Assembly (NCBI RefSeq): GCF_900112825.1 | Contig: NZ_FONE01000037.1 | Span: forward strand, 1 to 36,777 | Direction: 5' to 3' | Origin: Nitrosomonas sp. Nm166 | GTDB lineage: Bacteria; Pseudomonadota; Gammaproteobacteria; Burkholderiales; Nitrosomonadaceae | DNA: 36,777 nt | Shown here: positions 1 to 6,755 of the stretch, piece by piece | Layout: the number at the start of each line of letters is the position of its first letter | How positions within the stretch are numbered: the first letter of the stretch is position 1 | Translations under genes and position numbers: made by a program | The notes under the pieces: generated by a model | Database searches by the model: none | Told to the model about the DNA's origin: nothing | What the model saw: only the letters and a program-made list of their open reading frames with translations

Positions 1-100
1 CGAAAAGCTCATATCAATTAACTCAATTGTATGATTAAAAACACTATTATATCATTAATCGCATCTGAAACTGGCTCTGACCGTGCAAAGTTCTCCCAAT

Positions 101-314
101 ATGTGTATGCTAAATTGTCTAGAAACTGGGAAGCATGCGCTTCCTAATCAGGCAAAAGCTCTGCGAAGCGCAAAAGGATGCTGTTGCTGAAGGAGAACAT
201 TCAGTGATGTCTAAAAGTGACTTGATGGAAACGGAAAACCGGTTAATTAAATGGAGTGTCGGCTTAGCAGTGGTGCAAGCAGCAGTTATTGTGGCGCTGA
301 TTAAGCTGCTTTAA
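101..314 (+). pseudogene. Frameshifted remnant of a DUF1640/CCDC90-like coiled-coil membrane protein
   Basis: The 3' part, readable from 135 or from GTG/ATG 204/207, ends in KSDLMETENRLIKW followed by a hydrophobic helix and IKLL. This is the typical C-terminus of bacterial DUF1640 proteins: a coiled coil followed by one C-terminal membrane anchor. The preceding family segment (ALPNQAKAL, then EAQKDAVAEG) is present but split over two reading frames, with a one-base shift near 160-165. Upstream of about 101 nothing more of the family is readable and stops occur. A full gene would be about twice as long, so I read this as a 5'-truncated, frameshifted relic. The 35-residue ORF from 207 could still be translated. 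Family assignment is by recognition of the C-terminal motif. Confidence 0.6.
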
Positions 315-317
315 TTT

Positions 318-402
318 GCTACCACATAATAAAGGGGATCACTTTCCTTGAGTGATTGGCTTGCCCGATGACTAAATAACTAATAGCTTGCCCCATTCTG
401 TG
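318..402 (-). pseudogene. Degenerate second copy of the pyrF 3' end
   Basis: Positions 349-381 closely match 854-885 inside the 3' end of intact pyrF (about 28 of 33 bases, including a perfect block ATGACTAAATAACT), in the same orientation. On the minus strand the fragment reads NGASY-LVIG, corresponding to [14 protein letters not shown] of PyrF. It then drifts out of frame through a single-base insertion, with weaker similarity continuing towards 318. It has no start codon and carries a 3-base insertion giving a stop. It is a direct repeat of the gene tail about 505 bp away, with the two tiny membrane ORFs between the copies. Confidence 0.6.
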
Positions 403-416
403 TTATATCAATAGCA

Positions 417-578
417 ATGATTCTTGGGTTGTTGGGGTGGGCTGCTAACAATTATTTAACAGTAAGTGCTGTGGTTCTTTTTTTATCAATGATTGGCTTA
501 ATAGGTGTAGTCGGCTTTGGTGTTTGGAATTATAAAAAGATAAAACAATTACTGGAGAGATTAGAAAATGCTGAATAG
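417..578 (+). CDS. Tiny membrane protein (53 aa), unrecognised
   Basis: The ORF runs from ATG 417 to TAG 578. It encodes a 53-residue protein with two hydrophobic stretches (roughly residues 2-10 and 15-37) and a charged tail NYKKIKQLLERLENAE that looks amphipathic. No good ribosome binding site precedes the ATG, and there is no alternative in-frame ATG or GTG start before the stop at 384. The stop overlaps the start of the next ORF by 11 bases, suggesting translational coupling. I do not recognise a family; the size and topology would fit a small membrane-anchored accessory or phage-type protein, but nothing supports a specific function. It sits between the degenerate and intact pyrF tails. 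Confidence 0.4.
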   Translation: MILGLLGWAANNYLTVSAVVLFLSMIGLIGVVGFGVWNYKKIKQLLERLENAE

Positions 579-672
579 TATATTAATGGGAATGATGGGG
601 TGTATTTTTATTGTTTTTGTATATTATCTTGCTTATGACGCTTGGAAAGATTATTCAAGAAAAAATGATTAA
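568..672 (+). CDS. Tiny membrane protein (34 aa), unrecognised
   Basis: ATG 568 to TAA 672 encodes 34 residues: a single hydrophobic helix (about residues 5-22) followed by the polar tail YDAWKDYSRKND. The start lies inside the preceding ORF (11-base overlap), with a GGAGA about 11 bases upstream, so coupled translation is possible. No homology is recognised. The overlap and matching membrane character are the only arguments that this pair is real rather than chance ORFs in AT-rich DNA. Confidence 0.35.
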   Translation: MLNSILMGMMGCIFIVFVYYLAYDAWKDYSRKND

Positions 673-801
673 GAAGTGAATTTGACTTCATAGAAAAGGA
701 GCGGCCTCATTGATTGGCCCTTGATGATTGAGGGCATGCTCACGATTACACATGAAAGTTTTATCTTAGAATTATCCTAACTAAAGAGGTACTATTAAGA
801 G
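673..801. other. Gap downstream of pyrF with a weak hairpin
   Basis: This stretch has no gene. It holds the imperfect inverted repeat GCCCTT/GAGGGC (about 717-735), downstream of pyrF on the minus strand. It lacks a clear U-tract, so it is only a weak terminator candidate. Confidence 0.25.
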
Positions 802-1488
802 TCAGGATATCTCTTCACTTAACCGCTGGCAAATCAAAAACGGGTCATCGGCCTGAGTGATCGGTCTGCCAATGACTAAATAACTTGATCCATTTTGTAT
901 GGCTTGCCGGGGTGTGGTAATTCTTTTCTGATCATCAGCTTGGCCACCGGCCAGCCGAATGCCGGGAGTCACCAGGATAAAGTGATCACCTACTAACTGG
1001 CGCAAATGCGCCGTTTCCAGCGCTGAACAAACCACGCCATCCAGTGCACAGTCATCAGCTAATCGCGCCAGGCGCTCCACAATTTCCTCAGGTTGGCCTT
1101 GCAAACCAATATCGGCAAGATCGTCCTGATCCATACTGGTCAGTAATGTAACTGCAATAAGTTTGGTCGATCCTGATGGTATTGCCTCGCGCGCAGCCAT
1201 TAACATTTTCCGGCCACCCAGTGCGTGTACATTCATCATCCATACACCCAGGCTAGCGGCGGCTTTGCAAGCGTTTGCCACGGTATTGGGGATATCGTGG
1301 TATTTCAGGTCCAGAAAAATATCGAACCCTTTGAGCATCAGTTTTTCAACCAGTTGCGGACCCGCAGCGGTAAAGAGTTCCTTTCCCACCTTCAGGCGGC
1401 ATACCTGAGGCGCCAACCTGTCAGCTAAATTTAAGGCATCTGCCGCACGGCTGAAATCAAGTGCAACGATGACGCGAGGGTCATTCAT
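802..1488 (-). CDS. pyrF: Orotidine 5'-phosphate decarboxylase
   Basis: PyrF decarboxylates OMP to UMP, the last step of de novo pyrimidine synthesis, in the cytoplasm. The 228-aa protein starts [12 protein letters not shown] at ATG 1488. It carries the catalytic signature [10 protein letters not shown] (residues 60-69, with the D-x-K-x-x-D charge array), the mid-barrel segment VTPGIR and the C-terminal phosphate loop VIGRPIT. A longer in-frame extension to 1692 exists but runs through the lapA coding region in another frame and is not protein-like, so I reject it. It lies 11 bases after lapA stops, in the same direction, so probably cotranscribed. In enterobacteria lapB lies between lapA and pyrF; it is absent here. 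A decayed copy of its 3' end lies at about 318-402. Confidence 0.96.
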   Translation of the reverse strand: MNDPRVIVALDFSRAADALNLADRLAPQVCRLKVGKELFTAAGPQLVEKLMLKGFDIFLDLKYHDIPNTVANACKAAASLGVWMMNVHALGGRKMLMAAREAIPSGSTKLIAVTLLTSMDQDDLADIGLQGQPEEIVERLARLADDCALDGVVCSALETAHLRQLVGDHFILVTPGIRLAGGQADDQKRITTPRQAIQNGSSYLVIGRPITQADDPFLICQRLSEEIS

Positions 1489-1499
1489 GACAGAGCTGG

Positions 1500-1709
1500 T
1501 TATTTGCTTGAACGAGGGCTGCGGCGTGCAAATAATAGCGTGATTAAAGTACCCAGTGTAAAGAATATTAAAAGCGCGACACTGAGCGGGAGCTCGATGG
1601 ATTGATCCAGGTAATATTGCAACATGATAGGTTGTGAGTTTTTGGATGCAAAAACAGCAAGGATTACAAAAACTACAATACGCAAAAGCCATGCGAGTAG
1701 ATTCATCAT
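1500..1709 (-). CDS. lapA: LapA-family (DUF1049) inner-membrane protein
   Basis: This 69-aa protein has two membrane helices (about 4-20 and 41-61). Between them is the family pattern [35 protein letters not shown], broken here as [26 protein letters not shown] and the G-rich second helix. The tail is basic (ARRSPRSSK). LapA is known from E. coli as a small envelope protein linked with LapB in control of lipopolysaccharide synthesis. The start is MM at 1709, and the second Met is equally possible. It lies between ihfB and pyrF on the minus strand. The usual partner lapB is not in the window. Confidence 0.85.
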   Translation of the reverse strand: MMNLLAWLLRIVVFVILAVFASKNSQPIMLQYYLDQSIELPLSVALLIFFTLGTLITLLFARRSPRSSK

Positions 1710-1821
1710 GATGAGTTAGCCCGTACGAGTTGATAAGGGATTAATTATATATTTTTACTGCCCTGAGTAAAATTTGGGTAGCCAGTTGCTAAGATATTTA
1801 ATATCTATGCGGCTGACTGTC

Positions 1822-1851
1822 CCAATTAAAACTAAGCCAATTAAAACTAAG
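1822..1851. repeat. Perfect 15-bp tandem duplication
   Basis: CCAATTAAAACTAAG occurs twice, head to tail (1822-1836 and 1837-1851), in the ihfB-lapA spacer. It looks like a recent slippage event; no function is evident. Confidence 0.9.
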
Positions 1852-1868
1852 CATCATTGCTTCAGTGT

Positions 1869-1896
1869 TTATTATTTATTATTTATTATTTATTAT
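1869..1896. repeat. Four perfect copies of a 7-bp repeat at the ihfB stop codon
   Basis: TTATTAT is repeated four times without interruption. On the minus strand the array encodes the last codons of ihfB (DNK) and its TAA stop at 1886-1888, then continues beyond it. Because every unit brings TAA in several frames, copy-number change would barely alter the protein. Confidence 0.9.
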
Positions 1897-2176
1897 CTTT
1901 ATAATCAACACGCTCTCGCATTTCTTTACCGGCTTTAAAATGCGGAACGTATTTTTCCGGCACCTTGACTTTTTCGCCAGATTTGGGATTGCGACCGATA
2001 CGCGGAGGTCGGTAGTTTAGATCAAAACTACCAAAACCGCGTATTTCGATGCGCTGGCCCTTGGATAAGCTTTTTGCCATAGCATCGATAATGGTTTTGA
2101 CAGAGAGCTCAGCATCTTTGGTAACCAATTGCGGGAAGCGTGCCGCAAGTCGAGTAATTAATTCAGATTTTGTCAT
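1886..2176 (-). CDS. ihfB: Integration host factor subunit beta
   Basis: IhfB pairs with IhfA to bind and bend DNA sharply in replication, recombination and sigma-54 transcription. The 96-aa protein has the full HU/IHF fold: N-terminal helices [15 protein letters not shown], the core RGFGSFDL (residues 46-53), the beta-arm [13 protein letters not shown] (56-68) with the intercalating proline at about residue 64, and the C-terminal helix [12 protein letters not shown]. It begins 9 bases after the rpsA stop on the same strand, the usual rpsA-ihfB pairing. Its stop codon lies inside the 7-bp repeat array. Confidence 0.97.
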   Translation of the reverse strand: MTKSELITRLAARFPQLVTKDAELSVKTIIDAMAKSLSKGQRIEIRGFGSFDLNYRPPRIGRNPKSGEKVKVPEKYVPHFKAGKEMRERVDYKDNK

Positions 2177-2185
2177 GAATTTTCC

Positions 2186-3922
2186 TTATTGCTCTGTATT
2201 TTTGCTATCCATTTTAGCTTTCAACAAGGCACCCAGGCTGGTTGTGCCCGCACTTACAGGTGTTTTAATTTTTTGCATGGCGCTGGCTTCGTCAGATTTA
2301 TCTTTCGCTTTAATGGAAAGATTAATGGTGCGGTTTTTGCGATCGACATTAATGATCATGGTCTCGACTTTATCGCCTTCTTTTAAATGAGTGCGAATGT
2401 CTTCAACGCGATCACGCGAAACTTCAGATGCGCGTAAATAACCTTCCACCTCATCGGTCAGCGCAATGACAGCACCTTTGGCATCAATCGATTTCACCGT
2501 ACCTTCTATAATACTGTTTTTATCGTGCTCTGCGACGAAGCTGGTGAATGGGTCACTTTCCATTTGTTTGATGCCGAGTGAAATGCGTTCGCGTTCCACA
2601 TCGATAGATAAAATGACCGCCTCTACTTCATCGCCTTTTTTATAATTAAGAACCGCTTCTTCTCCCGGTTGATTCCAGGATAAGTCAGACAAATGCACAA
2701 GGCCATCAATATTGCCAGGTAGTCCAATAAATACACCAAAGTCTGTGATCGATTTGATTTGCCCGCTGACTTTATCGCCTTTTTCATGGCTTGCAGCAAA
2801 TTCTTCCCATGGATTAGGCTGGCATTGCTTCATGCCCAGCGAGATGCGACGGCGCTCTTCGTCAATCTCAAGAATCATGACCTCGACTTCATCTCCCAGC
2901 TGAACGACCTTGGATGGGTAGACATTTTTATTCGTCCAGTCCATTTCAGAAATATGCACCAGTCCTTCAATGCCTTGCTCGATCTCAATAAATGCGCCAT
3001 AGTCGGTCAAATTGGTCACCTTGCCAAATAGACGGGTGCGTGGTGGATAGCGTCGTGACAGACCAACCCATGGATCTTCGCTCAATTGTTTCATGCCCAG
3101 GGATACACGGTTCTTTTCCTGATCGAACTTGAGCACCTTGGCAGTGACTTCATCTCCAATATTAACCACTTCGGATGGATGTTTTACACGACGCCATGCC
3201 AGATCGGTAATATGCAGTAATCCATCAATGCCGCCTAAATCGACAAAGGCGCCGTAATCGGTAATATTCTTGACCACGCCATGCACGACGGCCCCTTCTT
3301 GCAAGTTGGACAATAAGGTCTCGCGGTCTGCGCCTTGTGTTGCTTCCAATACGGCGCGGCGCGAAACTACCACATTATTGCGCTTGCGATCCAGTTTGAT
3401 GACTTTGAAGTCCATTTCCTTATTTTCATAAGGGGTCGTGTCCTTAACAGGACGGATGTCGACCAGTGAGCCTGGCAAAAATGCGCGAATACCGTTGATC
3501 ATGGCAGTCAAGCCGCCTTTGACTTTGCCGTTTACCAGGCCAGTAACAACTTTGCCACTTTCCATTGCTTCTTCCAGATCATGCCAGGCAGTCAGGCGCT
3601 TGGCCTTGTCGCGCGAGAGGCGTGTTTCTCCATACCCATCTTCCAGAGATTCAATGGCTACGGTGACAAAATCTCCTGGCTTAGCTTCAATTTCACCACG
3701 ATCATTTTTAAATTCTTCGACAGGAATAAAGCTTTCTGATTTGAGTCCGGCATTAACGACAACGATATTGTAGTCAACACGAACAACTTCGGCGGTGATG
3801 ACTTCACCAACGCGCATTTCTTGACGCGAGAGACTTTCTGCGAAGAGGGTAGCGAAACTTTCTGGTGATTTCTGGGTTGGATTCTGGGTTGGAGTTTGGG
3901 TTGCAGTGGCAGCTTTAGTCAT
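2186..3922 (-). CDS. rpsA: 30S ribosomal protein S1
   Basis: S1 binds mRNA and brings it to the 30S subunit, and is essential for translation initiation on many Gram-negative messages. The 578-aa protein has six S1 (OB-fold) repeats, roughly at residues 35-105, 120-185, 205-275, 290-362, 378-448 and 465-535. The last four carry recurrent signatures such as [40 protein letters not shown] and [20 protein letters not shown]. The N-terminus has a Thr/Pro/Gln-rich leader ([14 protein letters not shown]) before domain 1, and the length is near the family norm. It follows cmk and precedes ihfB on the same strand. Two hairpins lie in its 128-base upstream spacer and could serve autoregulation. Confidence 0.98.
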   Translation of the reverse strand: MTKAATATQTPTQNPTQKSPESFATLFAESLSRQEMRVGEVITAEVVRVDYNIVVVNAGLKSESFIPVEEFKNDRGEIEAKPGDFVTVAIESLEDGYGETRLSRDKAKRLTAWHDLEEAMESGKVVTGLVNGKVKGGLTAMINGIRAFLPGSLVDIRPVKDTTPYENKEMDFKVIKLDRKRNNVVVSRRAVLEATQGADRETLLSNLQEGAVVHGVVKNITDYGAFVDLGGIDGLLHITDLAWRRVKHPSEVVNIGDEVTAKVLKFDQEKNRVSLGMKQLSEDPWVGLSRRYPPRTRLFGKVTNLTDYGAFIEIEQGIEGLVHISEMDWTNKNVYPSKVVQLGDEVEVMILEIDEERRRISLGMKQCQPNPWEEFAASHEKGDKVSGQIKSITDFGVFIGLPGNIDGLVHLSDLSWNQPGEEAVLNYKKGDEVEAVILSIDVERERISLGIKQMESDPFTSFVAEHDKNSIIEGTVKSIDAKGAVIALTDEVEGYLRASEVSRDRVEDIRTHLKEGDKVETMIINVDRKNRTINLSIKAKDKSDEASAMQKIKTPVSAGTTSLGALLKAKMDSKNTEQ

Positions 3923-3952
3923 TATATAAAAAATACCTAATTAATGTAATGC

Positions 3953-3975
3953 CCTGCCTGGTTTGACCTGGCAGG
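3953..3975 (-). promoter_or_regulatory. Hairpin in the rpsA 5' leader
   Basis: The 6-bp stem CCTGCC/GGCAGG (3953-3958 with 3970-3975) and an 11-base loop lie about 30 bases upstream of the rpsA start. There is no U-tract right after it on the minus strand, so it is more likely a leader structure than a terminator. Translational autocontrol of rpsA through leader hairpins is known in E. coli; its operation here is inference. Confidence 0.35.
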
Positions 3976-4015
3976 CTGGGTTAGTTAATAAAATGTTTGA
4001 AAAATAAACCACTTC

Positions 4016-4035
4016 CTTCTTTCTTCAGAAAGAAG
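4016..4035 (-). promoter_or_regulatory. Perfect short hairpin between cmk and rpsA
   Basis: CTTCTTTCT and AGAAAGAAG (4016-4024 and 4027-4035) form a 9-bp perfect inverted repeat just after the cmk stop. On the minus strand it is followed within about 10 bases by a short T-rich run. It could be a weak terminator/attenuator of cmk transcription or an RNA processing site ahead of rpsA. Confidence 0.35.
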
Positions 4036-4050
4036 TAATGCGATTCATCT

Positions 4051-4743
4051 TCAAACGCGAATTTTTGCAAAGATTTCATTATACCAGCAGAGAACAGCAT
4101 CTTGTGCCTGGGATATGGTGAGTGAAGTGGTATCAAGCAATTTTGCATCGGTGCTTTGCTGTAAGGGAGCGATGCTGCGATTGCTATCGCGTTCATCACG
4201 TTTCTGAATATCCTGCAATAAATCAATTATATTAGCATTTATTCCTTTTTCCTTCAACTGCTTATATCGCCTTTGTGCGCGAATCTCGGCACTGGCCGTA
4301 AGAAATATTTTCAGAATGGCGTTGGGAAAGATGACGGATCCCATGTCACGTCCATCCGTAACCAAGCCAGGCGGCTGACGGAATTTGCGCTGACGTTCTG
4401 TAAGCGCTTCCCGAATTTGTGGATAAGCTGCTAATTGAGAGGCTAAAATGCCACATTCTTCAGTGCGGATGTCATCGGTAACGTTTTTGCCATCGAGATA
4501 AATGACCTCATTTTTAAATAATACATTCAGGTTTCTGGCGATATCTGCGAGCAAGTCTTTATCTTCAATATCTGCCTGGGATTGTGCCGTTTTTAATGCA
4601 ACCAACCGGTAAAGCGCGCCACTGTCCAGATAGTGAAACCCGAGTTTTTTGGCAACCAATTGAGCAATAGTGCCCTTGCCGGATGCAGATGGTCCATCAA
4701 TGGCGATAACAGGAATTTCATCGGCTTGCAGGTAATCATTCAT
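4051..4743 (-). CDS. cmk: Cytidylate kinase
   Basis: Cmk phosphorylates CMP and dCMP to the diphosphates using ATP, in nucleotide salvage and recycling. The 230-aa protein has the P-loop GPSASGKGT (residues 17-25), the CMP-binding region YLDSGALYR, the [15 protein letters not shown] segment, and the lid [11 protein letters not shown] with [15 protein letters not shown], all diagnostic of the family. Its ATG overlaps the aroA stop by 4 bases (ATGA), implying translational coupling, and rpsA follows 128 bases downstream. This aroA-cmk-rpsA order is conserved in proteobacteria. Confidence 0.97.
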   Translation of the reverse strand: MNDYLQADEIPVIAIDGPSASGKGTIAQLVAKKLGFHYLDSGALYRLVALKTAQSQADIEDKDLLADIARNLNVLFKNEVIYLDGKNVTDDIRTEECGILASQLAAYPQIREALTERQRKFRQPPGLVTDGRDMGSVIFPNAILKIFLTASAEIRAQRRYKQLKEKGINANIIDLLQDIQKRDERDSNRSIAPLQQSTDAKLLDTTSLTISQAQDAVLCWYNEIFAKIRV

Positions 4744-6092
4744 ATTGGGATCGAGGATTTGGTGGGGTTTATTTTATTTTCCGGATGGGTGATTTGAGAA
4801 AATTTTTCAAAATAGTGAGGGAATGTTTTTGTAACGCAATCCGGATCATTGATGCGTATAGGCGCACCGAGTGATGCCAGAGAAAAGCACATCGCCATGC
4901 GATGATCATCATAAGTATCAATGGCTGCATGTGGAATCAGGCCATTGACAGGTGGAATGATGCGTAAATAATCTGCGCCTTCTTCGACAGTTGCGCCGAG
5001 TTTGCGAAGTTCAGTGGACATGGCAGTGAGGCGATCCGTTTCTTTCAAACGCCAGCTGGCAATGTTGCGCAATGTTGTAGCACCCTCAGCAAATAATGCA
5101 GTTACTGCAAGCGTCATCGCGGCATCGGGGATATGATTGCAATCTAAATCAATGGCCTGCAGAAATTTTCCGGTGTGGCCTGTTTCTGCGTTGCTGGCTT
5201 CAATCCAGTTTTCTCCCATGGCTATTTTTGCTCCCATCATTTCCAGTGCTGCGGCAAAGCGCACATCACCTTGGGCACTATCGCGGCCAACGCCCTGAAC
5301 ACGCACCGGACCACGCCCGATTGCGCCTGCGGCGAGAAAATATGAGGCTGAGGATGCATCACCTTCAATGGTAATATGACCTGGGCTACGGTAACCTTGG
5401 TGTGCTGGTATGCTAAATTGCTGCCAATCGGTCCGCTCCACATTTACGCCAAACCGCTGCATTTGCGCGAGCGTCAATTCAATATAAGGCTGTGAGATTA
5501 AAGTACCCGATACCTGGATAATGGATTTTTTCTCACTTAGCGGCAGCGCCATCAGTAGCCCGGTCAGGAACTGGCTGGAAACATTGCCTTTCATAGTAAC
5601 AAAATAGGTATTGCTTTCGATAAATGAATCCATAGGCTTGATTTCCAGAGGAGGAAAGCCAGAATTGGCCAAGTAAATAATATTCGCACCTAGCTGACGT
5701 AATGCGTCCACTAAGTCTGCAATCGGTCGTTCATGCATGCGCGATACGCCGGATAATCGATAATGCCCATGCATTAAAGATAATACTGCGACTAAAGGTC
5801 GAAAAGCGGTGCCTGCGTTACCGAGAAATAAGTCAGCTTGTTTAACTGGAAATGTTCCGTTTCCTCCAATAATGCTGTAATCGTTCTTGTCTATTTGTGT
5901 GATCGAGATGCCTAATTTGGTAAGTGCGTCCAGCATCCGTGCCGTATCATCAGAAGCTAATAAATCATGAACTTGTGTGGTACCTTCCGCTAATGCGGCC
6001 AATAACAAAATCCGGTTGGAGATACTTTTTGATCCCGGTAATTGCACCATGCCGCGGGCAGTTTTTACAAAGGGAAGATCAAGCCATTTCAT
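4740..6092 (-). CDS. aroA: 3-phosphoshikimate 1-carboxyvinyltransferase (EPSP synthase)
   Basis: AroA joins PEP to shikimate-3-phosphate, the sixth step of the shikimate pathway. The 450-aa protein has the substrate-binding motif GSKSISNR (residues 20-27), the PEP loop [11 protein letters not shown] (about 89-99), the conserved [14 protein letters not shown] block, [20 protein letters not shown] and the terminal DDHRMAM. The [11 protein letters not shown] loop is of the glyphosate-sensitive class I type. It starts at ATG 6092 with no same-strand gene closely upstream, so the promoter for the aroA-cmk-(rpsA) unit probably lies between 6093 and 6386. Confidence 0.97.
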   Translation of the reverse strand: MKWLDLPFVKTARGMVQLPGSKSISNRILLLAALAEGTTQVHDLLASDDTARMLDALTKLGISITQIDKNDYSIIGGNGTFPVKQADLFLGNAGTAFRPLVAVLSLMHGHYRLSGVSRMHERPIADLVDALRQLGANIIYLANSGFPPLEIKPMDSFIESNTYFVTMKGNVSSQFLTGLLMALPLSEKKSIIQVSGTLISQPYIELTLAQMQRFGVNVERTDWQQFSIPAHQGYRSPGHITIEGDASSASYFLAAGAIGRGPVRVQGVGRDSAQGDVRFAAALEMMGAKIAMGENWIEASNAETGHTGKFLQAIDLDCNHIPDAAMTLAVTALFAEGATTLRNIASWRLKETDRLTAMSTELRKLGATVEEGADYLRIIPPVNGLIPHAAIDTYDDHRMAMCFSLASLGAPIRINDPDCVTKTFPHYFEKFSQITHPENKINPTKSSIPI

Positions 6093-6386
6093 GATGTGTA
6101 AGATGTTAAAATGAGTAGATGATATCGCATAAAAACATTCGGAAAATATAAATTTTATTAATTCTTCAAGCTATCAATAGCTGTACTGAAGTGATCTGGA
6201 TTGATTCACTAATTTTGGAAAGGTTCTTTATCAAACTCTCTTGTTTAAGGTAATCTATCGTGTTTGATACTGAATGAAGGGCATCTTTTTTGCTTGCGAT
6301 ACTTTAAAAGATGCCGTTTTTGATGCCGGATTAATTGGCGCACGTTAAAATTGTTGTACTATTTTTACAGAAAAAAGAGGTTGTGA
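6093..6386. other. Divergent spacer between aroA and the small membrane gene
   Basis: No gene is seen in this 294-base AT-rich spacer. It must hold promoters for aroA (minus) and for the small gene at 6387 (plus). It contains a strong inverted repeat, described separately. Confidence 0.6.
6280..6323 (+). terminator. Hairpin with T-run in the aroA upstream spacer
   Basis: GGCATCTTTT (6280-6289) pairs perfectly with AAAAGATGCC (6306-6315), followed on the plus strand by GTTTTTG. It has terminator form on the plus strand, but no plus-strand gene precedes it. It might stop stray or antisense transcripts or sit in the leader of the gene at 6387. Confidence 0.45.
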
Positions 6387-6632
6387 ATGGAAGATGCAGA
6401 AATTGCCTTGATGTTTTCTTTGCTGGCTATTCCTGTCGCCATCTGGCTACAGTTATGGGTAAAGAGTCGCAGAGCGAGGCGCAAAAACGTTTTGGGGGAA
6501 GAAGAATTTGAAAATACAGCGTGGGCGCTTTTTTCTATCGTTATAGAGGGGACCGCGATTGTGGGAGGGCTCATCATGATTATCATAGGTTCCAGTGGGG
6601 TGATTAAGTACATCATCAACTTTTATACCTGA
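6387..6632 (+). CDS. Small two-helix membrane protein, unrecognised
   Basis: This 81-aa ORF starts at ATG 6387 with a good ribosome binding site (AGAGG about 7 bases upstream). It has two hydrophobic helices (about residues 6-24 and 47-72). Between them lies a very basic then acidic linker (KSRRARRKNVLGEEEFENTAW). A clear terminator follows 28 bases after the stop, so it is a complete, independently transcribed gene. The topology predicts both ends on the same side, with the charged linker probably cytoplasmic. I recognise no family or function. It stands alone between aroA and topB, both on the other strand. Confidence 0.7.
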   Translation: MEDAEIALMFSLLAIPVAIWLQLWVKSRRARRKNVLGEEEFENTAWALFSIVIEGTAIVGGLIMIIIGSSGVIKYIINFYT

Positions 6633-6659
6633 TCTTCACTGTGCATAGGCAAACCAGAT

Positions 6660-6699
6660 ATTCGGGCGATCAAAGGCTAAAGGATGCCCGAATGTTTTT
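6660..6699 (+). terminator. Rho-independent terminator after the small membrane gene
   Basis: ATTCGGGC (6660-6667) pairs with GCCCGAAT (6686-6693), followed at once by GTTTTTC. The stem is 8 bp with an 18-base loop and a T-run, on the plus strand. It separates this gene from the convergent topB. Confidence 0.8.
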
Positions 6700-6755
6700 C
6701 TGAGGTAACGGGTGTAGTTTTTTGGTAAAAATAAAAAGCTCCAAATTTTTTCTTT

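Noticed and set aside
1489-1692. 68-residue N-terminal extension of pyrF
   Set aside because: It overlaps lapA in another frame, is Cys-rich and not PyrF-like; the [12 protein letters not shown] start fits the family.
1869-1896. CRISPR-like or origin iteron array
   Set aside because: Simple 7-bp tandem repeat without spacers, lying on the ihfB stop codon.
3981-4226. Minus-strand ORF overlapping the cmk end
   Set aside because: Out-of-frame shadow of cmk with no family resemblance.
6365-6619. Minus-strand 84-aa ORF opposite the small membrane gene
   Set aside because: Mirror of the plus-strand gene, which has the RBS and terminator.
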